IMG/VR virus record: IMGVR_UViG_3300002053_000037 | Location: 1-35,060 of that record | Source of the DNA: a virus | Strand: one strand, 5' to 3' | Length of the DNA stretch: 35,060 bases | Shown: piece after piece, positions 1 through 7,268 of the stretch | Position numbering within the stretch: the first letter of the stretch is position 1 | Layout: each line of letters begins with the position of its first letter | Made by a program: the position numbers and the translations under genes | The notes under the pieces: generated by a model | Seen by the model: the letters and a program-made list of their open reading frames with translations, nothing else | The model's database searches: none | Told to the model about the DNA's origin: nothing

Positions 1-200
1 TGAGTAATAAAGAAAACGTAACGTGGATGCAGTACAAAACACTGCACAATTTACTACTCGCTGGAGTAGTAAGGATTGAACGCGACCAATACGTAGGAAC
101 AGCCGCGGATGGCACAGTTGTAAGTTTTGGTACTGTACACATTGATGAAGCATCAGTTGAAAGATACCTTCAAAAGCATCCAACTCCAAAAGATTGGTAG
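1..200 (+). CDS. Hypothetical protein, start just outside window
   Basis: The reading frame is open from base 3 to the TAG at 198-200. Bases 1-2 are TG, so if the base before the window is A the gene starts there with M-S-N-K-E-N and has 66 codons. An internal ATG at 28 is the alternative start. The product is small and mixed alpha/beta in character, with no motif I recognise. It is followed after 12 bases by the next gene on the same strand, which has its own ribosome binding site (AGAGGGAA). Confidence 0.6.
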   Translation, partial: SNKENVTWMQYKTLHNLLLAGVVRIERDQYVGTAADGTVVSFGTVHIDEASVERYLQKHPTPKDW

Positions 201-212
201 AGGGAATTTAAC

Positions 213-539
213 ATGAGTAACATACCAAGGGGCATGAGTTGGGTAAACGCCTTCAGAGCGGCGTATCCATACAATCTCGGTCTTCAAGAAGTAGCAGCCA
301 TTTACAACAATAATCGAGGCCGTGACCCAAAGGAAGTAGCAGAAGAGTTGAGTGGAAAAACAAAAATCATAGACCATAAGTTAGCTTGCAATTTGCTGTG
401 TGACATTCTACACAGCATGGAGGCAAGAGGCATCGACCTAACGGAAGCAGAAGATGAGAAATGGTTGAGAGCTACCTGCATTTTGCAGGGAGCGACACAG
501 CAGGAAACAATGAGGATAATTAGGGAGGCTAAGAAATGA
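213..539 (+). CDS. Hypothetical protein (108 aa)
   Basis: The ATG at 213 follows AGAGGGAATTTAAC, a good ribosome binding site. The protein is mostly helical and soluble and I cannot assign a family. The middle (about residues 35-75) contains the run EEL..KTKIIDHKLACNLL, which could be a helix-turn-helix-like pair, but there is no clear DNA-binding signature. The stop overlaps the next start in an ATGA arrangement at 536-539, which suggests translational coupling. No signal peptide or membrane segment is seen. Confidence 0.75.
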   Translation: MSNIPRGMSWVNAFRAAYPYNLGLQEVAAIYNNNRGRDPKEVAEELSGKTKIIDHKLACNLLCDILHSMEARGIDLTEAEDEKWLRATCILQGATQQETMRIIREAKK

Positions 540-817
540 GATTCGATGGCGAAAACGTGAGAAAAGAGTTTGAGGAATCTTTCGGCGGAGATTTTGAGTG
601 GACAGTCAGAAAACTGTGGTGGCTTGTTAAGGCAATCAAACACTGCCGGATGCGTTGTCGGAATAATAACGCACTGAACAACTGGCTCAACCGAAACTTC
701 CCCAACTTCAGATTTGAGCAAGTCACCAAGACAAGGCAGGACGGTAGCACGTATCCCGGTTTGCAGATTACTGACCGGAATACTAACGAAACCTCTGAAG
801 AGGAAGAGGACAAGTGA
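536..817 (+). CDS. Hypothetical protein (93 aa), acidic tail
   Basis: The start overlaps the previous stop by four bases (ATGA). The protein has a charged, helical N-terminus (residues 1-45), then a basic middle, and ends in an acidic stretch SEEEEDK. No family is recognised. The stop overlaps the next small zinc-binding gene by one base (TGATG at 815-819), so it belongs to the same translationally coupled run. Confidence 0.72.
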   Translation: MRFDGENVRKEFEESFGGDFEWTVRKLWWLVKAIKHCRMRCRNNNALNNWLNRNFPNFRFEQVTKTRQDGSTYPGLQITDRNTNETSEEEEDK

Positions 818-930
818 TGTCTAAATCAAAATGGTATTACTATGGCACAGAAGTTGTTAAGTGTCGTAAGTGTGGAAGACCACATCCAAAGGGCCATGAA
901 TGCGGGTGCCATAGGTGGGGAAAGAAATGA
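817..930 (+). CDS. Small zinc-ribbon protein (37 aa)
   Basis: ATG at 817 overlaps the previous stop (TGATG) and the frame closes with TGA at 928-930. The 37-residue product contains C-R-K-C-G followed about ten residues later by C-G-C-H, a plausible four-ligand zinc ribbon, in a basic context ending WGKK. Its stop overlaps the ATG of the next gene (ATGA at 927-930). Micro zinc ribbons are common among early phage genes and often bind nucleic acid or host proteins, but the partner here is unknown. Confidence 0.65.
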   Translation: MSKSKWYYYGTEVVKCRKCGRPHPKGHECGCHRWGKK

Positions 931-1529
931 AGATTAGACTACACGGACTGCCACGCACAGGAACAAACTGGCTTGAGTACACACTCAAGGCCAATTTCTT
1001 GTGTGAGGTTGAGTCAGCTTCAAAACATGGAGTCATTGGCTGTCCTGATAGAAAGGATAGGCCAGTGATTTTTATTACAAAACATCCTTTGAACTGGCTC
1101 ATGTCCGTGTATGACTACGGAAAGAATCGTTCAGGTGCAATCTTCATCACAGAAAGTACGGGGTTTGAAACATTCCTAACAAGTGGCATTACAATGTTGA
1201 CTGGTCCTAAAGGCATGTGGTTCCCTAATCCAATACAAGTGTGGAACTGCATGAATCATCACTACCGCACATGGCAACACGCACATCACGTAAGGCAGGA
1301 GGATTTCCGACCGGATGATTTAGAAATCATCAAGAACAAGTGGGGCCTGAAGCCAAGGAATCCTTACTTCAACATAACAGACCAAAGCATGAACACGAAT
1401 GCTACTCCAACGGGGCAACGATTCCGGGCTAAACGGCAATCCGATTGGTATACTCCTGAGACAATGGTTTGGGTAATGACTCAAGTGAACATGCGATTGA
1501 TGAAGGAGCTAGGCTATGACACAGCCTAA
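927..1529 (+). CDS. Sulfotransferase-like P-loop protein
   Basis: The 200-residue protein begins MKIRLHGLPRTGTNWLEY. The segment GLPRTGTNWL matches the 5'-phosphosulfate-binding loop of PAPS-dependent sulfotransferases (consensus P-x-S/T-G-T-x-W/F-L). At about residues 50-65, ITKHPLNWLMSVYDY resembles the 3'-phosphate-binding segment (R-x-P-x-x-x-x-x-S). I chose ATG 927 over an in-frame GTG at 915 because 927 makes an ATGA overlap and follows GGTGGGG. It is shorter than most sulfotransferases (250-300 residues). A target such as a surface glycan, nucleotide or protein cannot be inferred, and a related nucleotide-binding role is possible. Confidence 0.6.
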   Translation: MKIRLHGLPRTGTNWLEYTLKANFLCEVESASKHGVIGCPDRKDRPVIFITKHPLNWLMSVYDYGKNRSGAIFITESTGFETFLTSGITMLTGPKGMWFPNPIQVWNCMNHHYRTWQHAHHVRQEDFRPDDLEIIKNKWGLKPRNPYFNITDQSMNTNATPTGQRFRAKRQSDWYTPETMVWVMTQVNMRLMKELGYDTA

Positions 1530-1698
1530 TGGGTTTTCTGATGAAGATAGGCATAACGTGTACAGACTTTGCAAAGAACATTTCCGTGGAAAGGAGAATG
1601 TTGATAAGCTACACTGCACACCAATAGATGCTAGTGAGGGTGAGATAGTTGATTTCATTCTCAAAGAGTGGCCTAGACTTGTGGAGATACTGGCATGA
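1516..1698 (+). CDS. Hypothetical protein (60 aa), paralogue of next gene
   Basis: ATG at 1516 overlaps the end of the sulfotransferase-like gene by 14 bases. The protein is small, charged and helical and ends DFILKEWPRLVEILA. That tail is closely mirrored by the following 38-aa protein (YFILSNWLKIVEILHG), so the two look like tandem paralogues. No known family is recognised. It ends in an ATGA overlap with its neighbour. Confidence 0.65.
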   Translation: MTQPNGFSDEDRHNVYRLCKEHFRGKENVDKLHCTPIDASEGEIVDFILKEWPRLVEILA

Positions 1699-1811
1699 CA
1701 AATTGGGCTAAGGTTGAGCAATTCATCAAAGAGAACATGAAGAAGGGAGACGACCCCTACTACTTCATACTTTCTAACTGGCTAAAAATTGTGGAGATTC
1801 TTCATGGCTAA
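1695..1811 (+). CDS. Hypothetical microprotein (38 aa)
   Basis: ATG at 1695 overlaps the previous stop (ATGA) and the frame ends at TAA 1809-1811, overlapping the ligase start. The sequence runs MTNWAKVEQFIKENMKKG and closes YFILSNWLKIVEILHG. The last 14 residues align with the end of the preceding 60-aa protein (F-I-L-x-x-W-x-K/R-I/L-V-E-I-L), which supports it as a real gene. Predicted to be two short amphipathic helices. Function unknown. Confidence 0.6.
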   Translation: MTNWAKVEQFIKENMKKGDDPYYFILSNWLKIVEILHG

Positions 1812-2895
1812 TCGAGAATTCCTAATGCTGGCACATAGTCTTGGCACAAGACATTGTGTCGGTGGTTGGTGGTGGTCCGAAAAGCTGGATGGAATGCGCG
1901 CTTATTGGGATGGCGGCATCACTCGCGGCTTGATGAAAGCACAAGTGCCATTCGCCAACCTTAAGAAAGATGAAAGATACAAGAAACCTCCAATGGCTAC
2001 AGGTCTGTGGTCACGATATGGCAATGTCATACACGCGCCTGACTGGTGGCTTGATAAATTGCCCAAGATTCCGCTTGACGGAGAACTGTATGTTGAGGAG
2101 GGATACCGTCAAGATATTATGTCAATCGTTAAGGATATTGAACCTAGTGGCGAATGGGTTCATGTCCGAAATAAAGTTTTTGATAGCCCTCCACCGGCAG
2201 TAATCTATGATGATGGAAAAATCAACAATCCCAATTTCAGTAAGCGGTTTGCTGGTGTCATGCAGTGGTATCGTAATGAAGTTGAAGAGGAGTTTAAGCC
2301 TGAGTGGATTGCTGGTTCAAGAACAGCATTCCGGTCAACATACCACAGGTTGTATGCAACACTTCTCAACAACGAGATAGCTGAAGCTATTCCACAAATG
2401 GAATTGCCAATGGCTACGGATGCCGCACTAGAGGAACTGCGTAGACAGTTGGATATTATCACAAATCGTGGTGGTGAAGGTATCATTGTAAGGAATCCTA
2501 ATCTGCCCTATGAATGTATCCGGTCACACCATATGTTGAAGATGAAGAAGCTTCAGGATATGGAGGGTAAGGTTATCGGGTATACTACTGGTCGTGAAAC
2601 TGACAAGGGCAGTAAGTTGCTTGGGCTTATGGGAGCCTTGATACTTCGTATTGATAATAACATCACGCTGGAGTTGAGTGGGTTCACGGATTCAGAGCGG
2701 CAGTTAATAGGGAATGATGGAACATATTGTGCCTCCGCTGATTGGGCAATGGAGCATCCCGGTGAGGAATGCCCTGATTGGATTGAGGCAGTAAATTTCC
2801 CAAGAGGTTCAAGGGTAACGTTCCGCTATCGCGGGCTGTCAAAGGACGGAGTGCCGCAAGAAGCAAGATACTGGAGGAGACGCGAAGATGTCTGA
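1804..2895 (+). CDS. ATP-dependent DNA ligase
   Basis: Nucleotidyltransferase that seals nicks in duplex DNA through a lysyl-AMP intermediate. Motif I is SEKLDGMRAYWDGG near residue 30 (KLDG with the adenylated Lys, then R). Later come LDGELYV (motif III region), VFDSP, GGEGIIVRNP (motif IV) and HMLKMKKLQDMEGKVIGY (motif V, L-K-x-K). The C-terminal OB part ends with VTFRYRGLSKDGVP and ARYWRRRED, the pattern seen in small bacterial/phage ligases of the LigE type. At 363 residues it is longer than minimal LigE proteins, mainly through an insertion between motifs III and IV. ATG 1804 is preferred to an upstream in-frame GTG at 1789 because it overlaps the previous stop. Likely role: joining replication or repair nicks. 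Confidence 0.88.
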   Translation: MANREFLMLAHSLGTRHCVGGWWWSEKLDGMRAYWDGGITRGLMKAQVPFANLKKDERYKKPPMATGLWSRYGNVIHAPDWWLDKLPKIPLDGELYVEEGYRQDIMSIVKDIEPSGEWVHVRNKVFDSPPPAVIYDDGKINNPNFSKRFAGVMQWYRNEVEEEFKPEWIAGSRTAFRSTYHRLYATLLNNEIAEAIPQMELPMATDAALEELRRQLDIITNRGGEGIIVRNPNLPYECIRSHHMLKMKKLQDMEGKVIGYTTGRETDKGSKLLGLMGALILRIDNNITLELSGFTDSERQLIGNDGTYCASADWAMEHPGEECPDWIEAVNFPRGSRVTFRYRGLSKDGVPQEARYWRRREDV

Positions 2896-3409
2896 TAAAA
2901 TAGTCAAACACATAGAGAAGGCTCTAACGTTTGGAGAACTAGCAGACTTCTATGACAGTAAACATGGGGGACGTAAGGCAAGAACATTGCCGATGGATGA
3001 TGTTTTCAATTGGGCTAAGACACAACCTGAAGTAGAGTTTGAGGAGGAAAGAGGTCTATTGTTTTGGGTGGATGAAGGCCCTAAGATTAAGAAATCAAAG
3101 CAGTGGATGGCAATAGATGGAAAGTGTTTTCTAACAAAGGAACAAGCTCAAGCTTACAATGATAATTACCACAAGATTAATGAGCTTGATACAGAAGTCG
3201 AGAAACTAGAAGCACTGAGAGAACAGAAGTTACAAATTAAGGAAATGTATGAGAGAGGAGATAAGTTTCTTGCAGCATTATATGAGTTCAGTGAGACATT
3301 AGATGATGAAGACAGCGATGAACATTACGGAACTGAGCGTGAACTCTTTGTAAGATTCATGCCACAGTTAGCTGTATACCTAGCAGACAGGGAGAATAAA
3401 GATGAGTAA
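2888..3409 (+). CDS. Hypothetical coiled-coil protein (173 aa)
   Basis: ATG at 2888 overlaps the ligase stop by eight bases. The N-terminal half carries several Trp and Lys residues (KKSKQWMAIDGKCFLTKEQ). Residues about 95-120 form a charged coiled coil (INELDTEVEKLEALREQKL), and the C-terminus is acidic. No catalytic motif is visible. Its position directly behind the ligase may be functional or only packing. Confidence 0.75.
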   Translation: MSDKIVKHIEKALTFGELADFYDSKHGGRKARTLPMDDVFNWAKTQPEVEFEEERGLLFWVDEGPKIKKSKQWMAIDGKCFLTKEQAQAYNDNYHKINELDTEVEKLEALREQKLQIKEMYERGDKFLAALYEFSETLDDEDSDEHYGTERELFVRFMPQLAVYLADRENKDE

Positions 3410-3641
3410 GACTATCACTGATAAGACTGATTCATTAACCGCGGTCATGTTCGTGATTGGAGGAGGAAAATTCAGACTGAGAAAAACTAGCGAGTTCACT
3501 GCTCATGTACTGGACGATGATGGCAACGTCATTGGTTCAGCAAACAGAATCTACCCTGACGGGTATGCTGTCCATACTCGTCCGTTCGGTGGGTATGTCA
3601 ATGATTCACAAATCATTTTTGTTGAGGAGGAAGAGGGATGA
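3402..3641 (+). CDS. Hypothetical protein (79 aa)
   Basis: ATG at 3402 overlaps the previous stop by eight bases. The protein looks all-beta: after a short polar N-terminus come VMFVIGGGKFRLRKTSEF, AHVLDDDGNVIG and YAVHTRPFGGYV, ending in a glutamate-rich tail. No family recognised. The next gene starts four bases before its end (ATGA). Confidence 0.7.
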   Translation: MSKTITDKTDSLTAVMFVIGGGKFRLRKTSEFTAHVLDDDGNVIGSANRIYPDGYAVHTRPFGGYVNDSQIIFVEEEEG

Positions 3642-4090
3642 AGCTCATAGTCAGAACTGACGATGGAGTGGACTTCATTGTTACGGAGGATATTCAGGAT
3701 TATGACCTGAATAAGAGTGTTGCTGCATCTCAGATTATTCTTGATTTAAATAACACTTTTATTGCAATCAAGAGACGCCCACAATATGAAGTTGTTGACA
3801 TGACGCCGGGTATGAAGTTGCCTAATGCTGTTGAGGCTTACAACGCCGCTCTTGAGCGCAAGCACTACTGGATGGGTCAGTGCGTTAATTTTCTTGATGA
3901 AGCAAACATACACAATTGCGCCCCTGATGGCGGTGTTGAAGCTGTGGATAAGGCTCAGACTTGGCAGGATAGAGTTATTAGAATCATGTCAGGTAATGGT
4001 ATTCAGAATTTCAAAGTGGATAGAACTGGTCTTACCCCGAATATCATCGTTTGTTACGATGATGGAATAGTGGAGCATTGGCGTGACTAA
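3638..4090 (+). CDS. Hypothetical protein (150 aa)
   Basis: ATGA overlap with the gene before. The N-terminal 35 residues look like a small beta unit (MKLIVRTDDGVDFIVTEDI), followed by a helical part around residues 60-110 and a final beta hairpin (TPNIIVCYDDGIVEHW). No motif identifies its role. The next gene begins with GTG inside its last codons. Confidence 0.72.
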   Translation: MKLIVRTDDGVDFIVTEDIQDYDLNKSVAASQIILDLNNTFIAIKRRPQYEVVDMTPGMKLPNAVEAYNAALERKHYWMGQCVNFLDEANIHNCAPDGGVEAVDKAQTWQDRVIRIMSGNGIQNFKVDRTGLTPNIIVCYDDGIVEHWRD

Positions 4091-4283
4091 TACGTTTGAT
4101 TGGGTACACATTGATTCTTGCATCAAAGGCAAGGACTTTGATAGGGCCATAGATGTGTACATGAAGGCACTGCCAATTGTGCCGTACAAGGAGGCCAAAG
4201 AAAGAATAATCAAACGAGTGTACATGCTTGGGTTCAAGATGGCTGATGGAAAAATCGTTGAGAAGGAGTTGTGGGATGGGTGA
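4083..4283 (+). CDS. Hypothetical helical protein (66 aa)
   Basis: Starts with GTG at 4083, overlapping the upstream stop by eight bases; the next ATG (Met27) would remove much of the conserved-looking helix. The sequence KDFDRAIDVYMKALPIVPYK resembles a TPR-type helix pair, but one such unit is too little to assign a fold. Its TGA is followed in overlap by the Cys-rich gene at 4276. Confidence 0.55.
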   Translation: MTNTFDWVHIDSCIKGKDFDRAIDVYMKALPIVPYKEAKERIIKRVYMLGFKMADGKIVEKELWDG

Positions 4284-4461
4284 GTTGATGAAGTGTTGCT
4301 CAACCTGTGAGTTCCTTGGGGGTTGCTGCGATGGTGCGGAATCTATCGCGGATTTAGGATACTCAGAAGCTGAGTGTGATGAACAAGGTCGTCCTCCTTG
4401 TTACGAATCCAATTACAATGATGAAGAATACGAGGAGGACGAGGAGGATGATGATGCCTGA
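4276..4461 (+). CDS. Cys-rich protein with acidic tail (61 aa)
   Basis: ATG 4276 overlaps the previous stop; ATG 4288 (MKCCSTCEF) is a shorter alternative. The N-terminal part holds seven cysteines, including KCCSTCEF and GGCC, then C at ECDEQ and PPCYE, which suggests metal binding. The last 15 residues are almost all Glu/Asp (EEYEEDEEDDDA). Acidic small phage proteins can act as DNA mimics or host-protein inhibitors, but this is only a possibility here. Confidence 0.6.
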   Translation: MGELMKCCSTCEFLGGCCDGAESIADLGYSEAECDEQGRPPCYESNYNDEEYEEDEEDDDA

Positions 4462-4642
4462 AGATGAAGTCAATGGTGAAGATTTTGAATTCATCGTCAA
4501 ACGCATCGTTGAAGAGGCCGAAGTAACTACGCATAAAAGAGAACAGTGTGAACAGTGCGAAAAGACCATTGAAACGGAATCGACCGCTTTTCGAGTTGGT
4601 CATTCTTACTTCTGTTCTGTACGCTGTTTGAAGGGGGATTAA
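4448..4642 (+). CDS. Small zinc-finger protein (62-64 aa)
   Basis: Three consecutive ATG codons at 4448-4456 follow a GAGGAGGACGAGGAGG tract that is both the end of the upstream acidic gene and this gene's ribosome binding site. The C-terminal half contains EQCEQCEKTIE and, about 20 residues later, FCSVRCLKGD. The C-x2-C...C-x3-C layout with an aromatic before the second pair resembles a treble-clef/TRASH-like zinc finger. Start codon choice is uncertain by two codons. Confidence 0.68.
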   Translation: MMMPEDEVNGEDFEFIVKRIVEEAEVTTHKREQCEQCEKTIETESTAFRVGHSYFCSVRCLKGD

Positions 4643-4644
4643 AT

Positions 4645-5121
4645 ATGTTTGGCGAGTCTTTCAGAGAAATGTTGGAAGCGGCTGGCATCAACGTACCTCC
4701 GCCTGAGCCTGAGCCTGAGCCTCAGACCGAACACGAACGAGAGAGTGTTGAACATTGTAAGGCAATGACTGATAAGGCTGATGTTTTAATCAACGACATG
4801 CTTGTGCCGGCTATGCAAAAGTATGTTAGTGATAATAATGGAAAGAAGATTGATTCTCTGATATTTGTTATGGCACTGACCATGTTTGCTAGGTCCATAC
4901 TCAGTCGTGGAGGAGAAGGCAGTGGTCACCCTATGGATTTAGCAGTTGTTAGTAGATTTGGGCAGGAACTTCAGAAAGCAGAATTGCTATTTGCTGTTCT
5001 TGGAGGTAGCCCGGCTAACGTAATTTCTACTACGCTAACAGCATTGATGGCTTACATAACTGCTCATTCTTTCCGTGGAAGCATGACTTCTGAGGAGGAT
5101 AATGATGTACACAATGATTAA
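4645..5121 (+). CDS. Hypothetical helical protein (158 aa)
   Basis: A good ribosome binding site (AAGGGGGA) precedes ATG 4645. After residue 18 there is a short Pro-Glu repeat (PPPEPEPEPEPQ), then a helical, moderately hydrophobic body (IDSLIFVMALTMFARSIL and NVISTTLTALMAYITAHSF). The hydrophobic stretches are probably packed helices rather than membrane segments because they carry charged residues. The acidic C-terminus overlaps the next gene. Family unknown. Confidence 0.72.
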   Translation: MFGESFREMLEAAGINVPPPEPEPEPQTEHERESVEHCKAMTDKADVLINDMLVPAMQKYVSDNNGKKIDSLIFVMALTMFARSILSRGGEGSGHPMDLAVVSRFGQELQKAELLFAVLGGSPANVISTTLTALMAYITAHSFRGSMTSEEDNDVHND

Positions 5122-5317
5122 TTTTAAAACTAAGAAGGCACTCAAGGAAGCTGTTGCCTCTGGTAAGGAGGTAGGTGTCTACTATCCAAATAACATAATG
5201 GGAGCGCCCACTCCAACTGAGGGAGTTGTTTGTGTGGAGGGTCCACACTATCCTGAGCCTCACAAGTGGTATGCTCAAGTCACGTTGAAAGATGGAAAAA
5301 TCATTAAGGTGAAATAA
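5105..5317 (+). CDS. Hypothetical protein (70 aa)
   Basis: Two adjacent ATGs (5102, 5105) follow GGAGG at 5094-5098. The second has the more usual six-base spacing. The protein appears to be a small beta fold: KEVGVYYPN, EGVVCVEGPHYPEP, KWYAQVTLKDGKIIKV. It overlaps the previous gene by 17 bases. No family is recognised. Confidence 0.65.
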   Translation: MYTMINFKTKKALKEAVASGKEVGVYYPNNIMGAPTPTEGVVCVEGPHYPEPHKWYAQVTLKDGKIIKVK

Positions 5318-5318
5318 G

Positions 5319-5645
5319 ATGCGATGCACACAGTTGATGGGATTAAGTTCTAAGGCTGAGGAATTCCTCAAGGAACATTGCAACATTGTTGTAACTCAAG
5401 AATGCCCTAGATGTCACCATCCTTTAAGCGAAGGACGTGAGTGTGAAGCCTATGAGAGTGCAGCACATGTTGGAATGTTTGATGATGGCCCCGAGCTTCA
5501 GGAATATCAACTTAGAGACGGGCGTAAGGCTAGAGAAGTTGTACAAGCGGCACCTTGGAGTTCGGGTCCATGTATCTTTCTCTGTCTTGAGGTAGATGGG
5601 GAAAGAATTGGTGAGTGGCCTCAAGAGGAGATAGATAATGCGTGA
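5319..5645 (+). CDS. Hypothetical zinc-ribbon protein (108 aa)
   Basis: ATG 5319 lies one base after the previous stop. Residues about 23-45 carry TQECPRCHHPLSEGRECEAY: a C-x2-C-H knuckle with a further Cys. A second Cys pair occurs at GPCIFLCLE. A structural zinc site is likely, with a small alpha/beta body. The last codons overlap the nuclease start by eight bases, so expression is probably coupled to it. Confidence 0.68.
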   Translation: MRCTQLMGLSSKAEEFLKEHCNIVVTQECPRCHHPLSEGRECEAYESAAHVGMFDDGPELQEYQLRDGRKAREVVQAAPWSSGPCIFLCLEVDGERIGEWPQEEIDNA

Positions 5646-6615
5646 CATAGAATATCTCAGCCCGACAAGTATCGCCCAATGGTATGAAGATAGGTCAGAG
5701 TTCTATCTTCAGAGATTGGCTGATGAAAGACCGCCGCGTTTGCCACAAACTAGACCGATGGCAGCGGGTGCGGCATTTGATGCTTTCATCAAGTCATATC
5801 TTGTGGAAAACTTGTTTGGAGAGAAGCGTCCGAAGTTTGAGTTAAAGACACTTTTCGAGGAACAAGTTGAACCACACAACAGGGATTGGGCCAAGCTTGC
5901 TGGTGGACATATCTTCACACAATACAAAAAGCTTGGCGCAATTGCAGACCTGATGTTGGAGTTAAGTCATGCTACTCATGAGCCACGTTTCGAGTTCACA
6001 GTTACAGATGATGTTGCAATCCGTGGTGGTGCCGTGCCCCTTCTTGGCAAACCGGACGTTTACTTTATTACCAAAGGGGGAGAGCATGTTGTCTATGATT
6101 GGAAAGTCAACGGTTACTGTGGCAAAAGTCCAACCAGTCCTAAGCCGGGGTATATCATCGTGCGTGGTGGACGCACAAGCGGGAAAGCTCATAAGGATTG
6201 TCAAACTATCAACAAAGGCGGTATCGACGTTAATGTTGCCACTACGTTGGAAGTTATCGATGAAAGTTGGGCTTCGCAAATATCAATATACGCTTGGATA
6301 CTTGGTGAGGAAGTGGGTTCACAGTTTATTGCAGGTATTGACCAAATTGTAGCGGCCCCAAATAACACAGACTTCCCTGATTTGCGGGTAGCTAGTCACC
6401 GGTGTCGAGTTGGTAAGCAATTCCAAATTGATTTAGAAATCCGTATCTATGAGATATGGGAAGCAATCAAGAGTGGGCATATCTTCGACAATCTTTCGCG
6501 TGAGGAATCAGATGCAAGATGCTTGATGCTTGATAATTACTACAAAGCTTTTCCGACATCCGACGACCCAAAGGATAAGTGGTTTCAGCAAATTACTCGG
6601 GAGCATGAGAGATAG
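5638..6615 (+). CDS. PD-(D/E)XK nuclease, RecB/Cas4-like
   Basis: A 325-residue protein with the layout of RecB-family exonuclease domains. GAAFDAFIKSYL near residue 45 corresponds to the first conserved helix. LLGKPDVYF (Asp) followed by VVYDWKVNG at about residues 135-160 gives the D...D-x-K catalytic core. ASQISIYAWILG at about residue 210 is the Q-x-x-x-Y motif IV. No Fe-S cysteine cluster typical of Cas4 is evident. Likely function is 5'-3' or end-processing DNA exonuclease activity in recombination or replication. Start ATG 5638 overlaps the upstream gene. Confidence 0.82.
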   Translation: MRDIEYLSPTSIAQWYEDRSEFYLQRLADERPPRLPQTRPMAAGAAFDAFIKSYLVENLFGEKRPKFELKTLFEEQVEPHNRDWAKLAGGHIFTQYKKLGAIADLMLELSHATHEPRFEFTVTDDVAIRGGAVPLLGKPDVYFITKGGEHVVYDWKVNGYCGKSPTSPKPGYIIVRGGRTSGKAHKDCQTINKGGIDVNVATTLEVIDESWASQISIYAWILGEEVGSQFIAGIDQIVAAPNNTDFPDLRVASHRCRVGKQFQIDLEIRIYEIWEAIKSGHIFDNLSREESDARCLMLDNYYKAFPTSDDPKDKWFQQITREHER

Positions 6616-6624
6616 GAATCAATC

Positions 6625-6936
6625 ATGCCAATCAATAAACATGAAATGGACAAGATAATTTGTTGGCCGGCTCATCCTGAAAAGTTTGAGTCCGTGCCGC
6701 ATCATTTAGGAGAAAACATCGACAATGAAATGAGATACAAAATCATTCAAGACTTAGTAGAGGATGCAGAAATTAGAGTAGACAGGCTACCTAATCAGGA
6801 TGCGTACATGTTTATGGCATCAAGAGGCGGAATCTTAAACAATGCGGCAAGTAATGTTATGGGTAGACCAATTTTTGGGAATGTTATAATCATTCCGTTG
6901 GTAACGTTGAAGAAGTGGGGAATGAAATGGAAATAA
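6625..6936 (+). CDS. DUF3846-like protein, paralogue 1 of 3
   Basis: A 103-residue protein starting at ATG 6625. Its C-terminal third (AYMFMASRGGILNNAASNVM then GRPIFGNVIIIPLVTLKKW) shares the pattern N-x-x-x-x-x-x-G-x-P-hydrophobic-x-G-x-hydrophobic with the proteins at 7269 and 7952. This resembles the phage DUF3846 domain, a small fold of unknown function. The first 40 residues are unrelated to the other two. Confidence 0.62.
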   Translation: MPINKHEMDKIICWPAHPEKFESVPHHLGENIDNEMRYKIIQDLVEDAEIRVDRLPNQDAYMFMASRGGILNNAASNVMGRPIFGNVIIIPLVTLKKWGMKWK

Positions 6937-7148
6937 CCAAGAAGGCAAAGGATGCTGTACTTGTGGCGGATGTCGAGGCTGGCAAAACGTTTAAGGCAAA
7001 TGGTAATAACTATTTCCTTAAGCTTGCTCAGCACGGAGTCATTCAAAACAAGCTTTGCGGCGCTCTTTTGCCTCGCGGGGAAGTCCGACAGTTCAAGGAA
7101 GAGGATACGTGTCAAATTGTTGATGCAAACATCGAAATCCTAGACTAA
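6927..7148 (+). CDS. Hypothetical small beta protein (73 aa)
   Basis: ATG 6927 overlaps the previous stop by ten bases; an in-frame GTG at 6915 is a weaker alternative. The pattern V-x-D-x-x-x-G-x-x-F-x-x-N-G-x-x-Y (ADVEAGKTFKANGNNYF) is also found in the protein at 7725 (KDLGTGQVFDYNGELYM), so the two are probably distant paralogues with a small beta-barrel-like fold. Function unknown. It is the last gene before the tRNA. Confidence 0.66.
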   Translation: MEITKKAKDAVLVADVEAGKTFKANGNNYFLKLAQHGVIQNKLCGALLPRGEVRQFKEEDTCQIVDANIEILD

Positions 7149-7163
7149 CAGGAGGATATTGGT

Positions 7164-7249
7164 GTCGGTGTGGCGGAATGGCATACGCGACGGACTTAAA
7201 ATCCGTTGGTCATTAGACCGTGTGGGTTCGAGTCCCACCACCGACACCA
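7164..7249 (+). tRNA. tRNA-Leu (anticodon UAA)
   Basis: Acceptor stem GTCGGTG (7164-7170) pairs perfectly with CACCGAC (7239-7245), followed by discriminator A and an encoded CCA (7247-7249). The anticodon stem is ACGGA/TCCGT around the loop CTTAAAA, giving anticodon TAA, which reads UUA. A long variable arm (TGGTCATTAGACCG) makes it a class II tRNA, as expected for leucine. The T arm is GTGGG-TTCGAGT-CCCAC. At 86 nt it is standard for tRNA-Leu. It sits between two protein genes in the same direction and may help with UUA codons in this AT-rich genome. Confidence 0.96.
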
Positions 7250-7268
7250 TATACCGAGGAGGGCTAAA

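Noticed and set aside
7206-7268. N-terminal extension of the DUF3846-like gene into the tRNA
   Set aside because: The 21 extra codons are tRNA sequence. A strong GAGGAGG site places the start at 7269.
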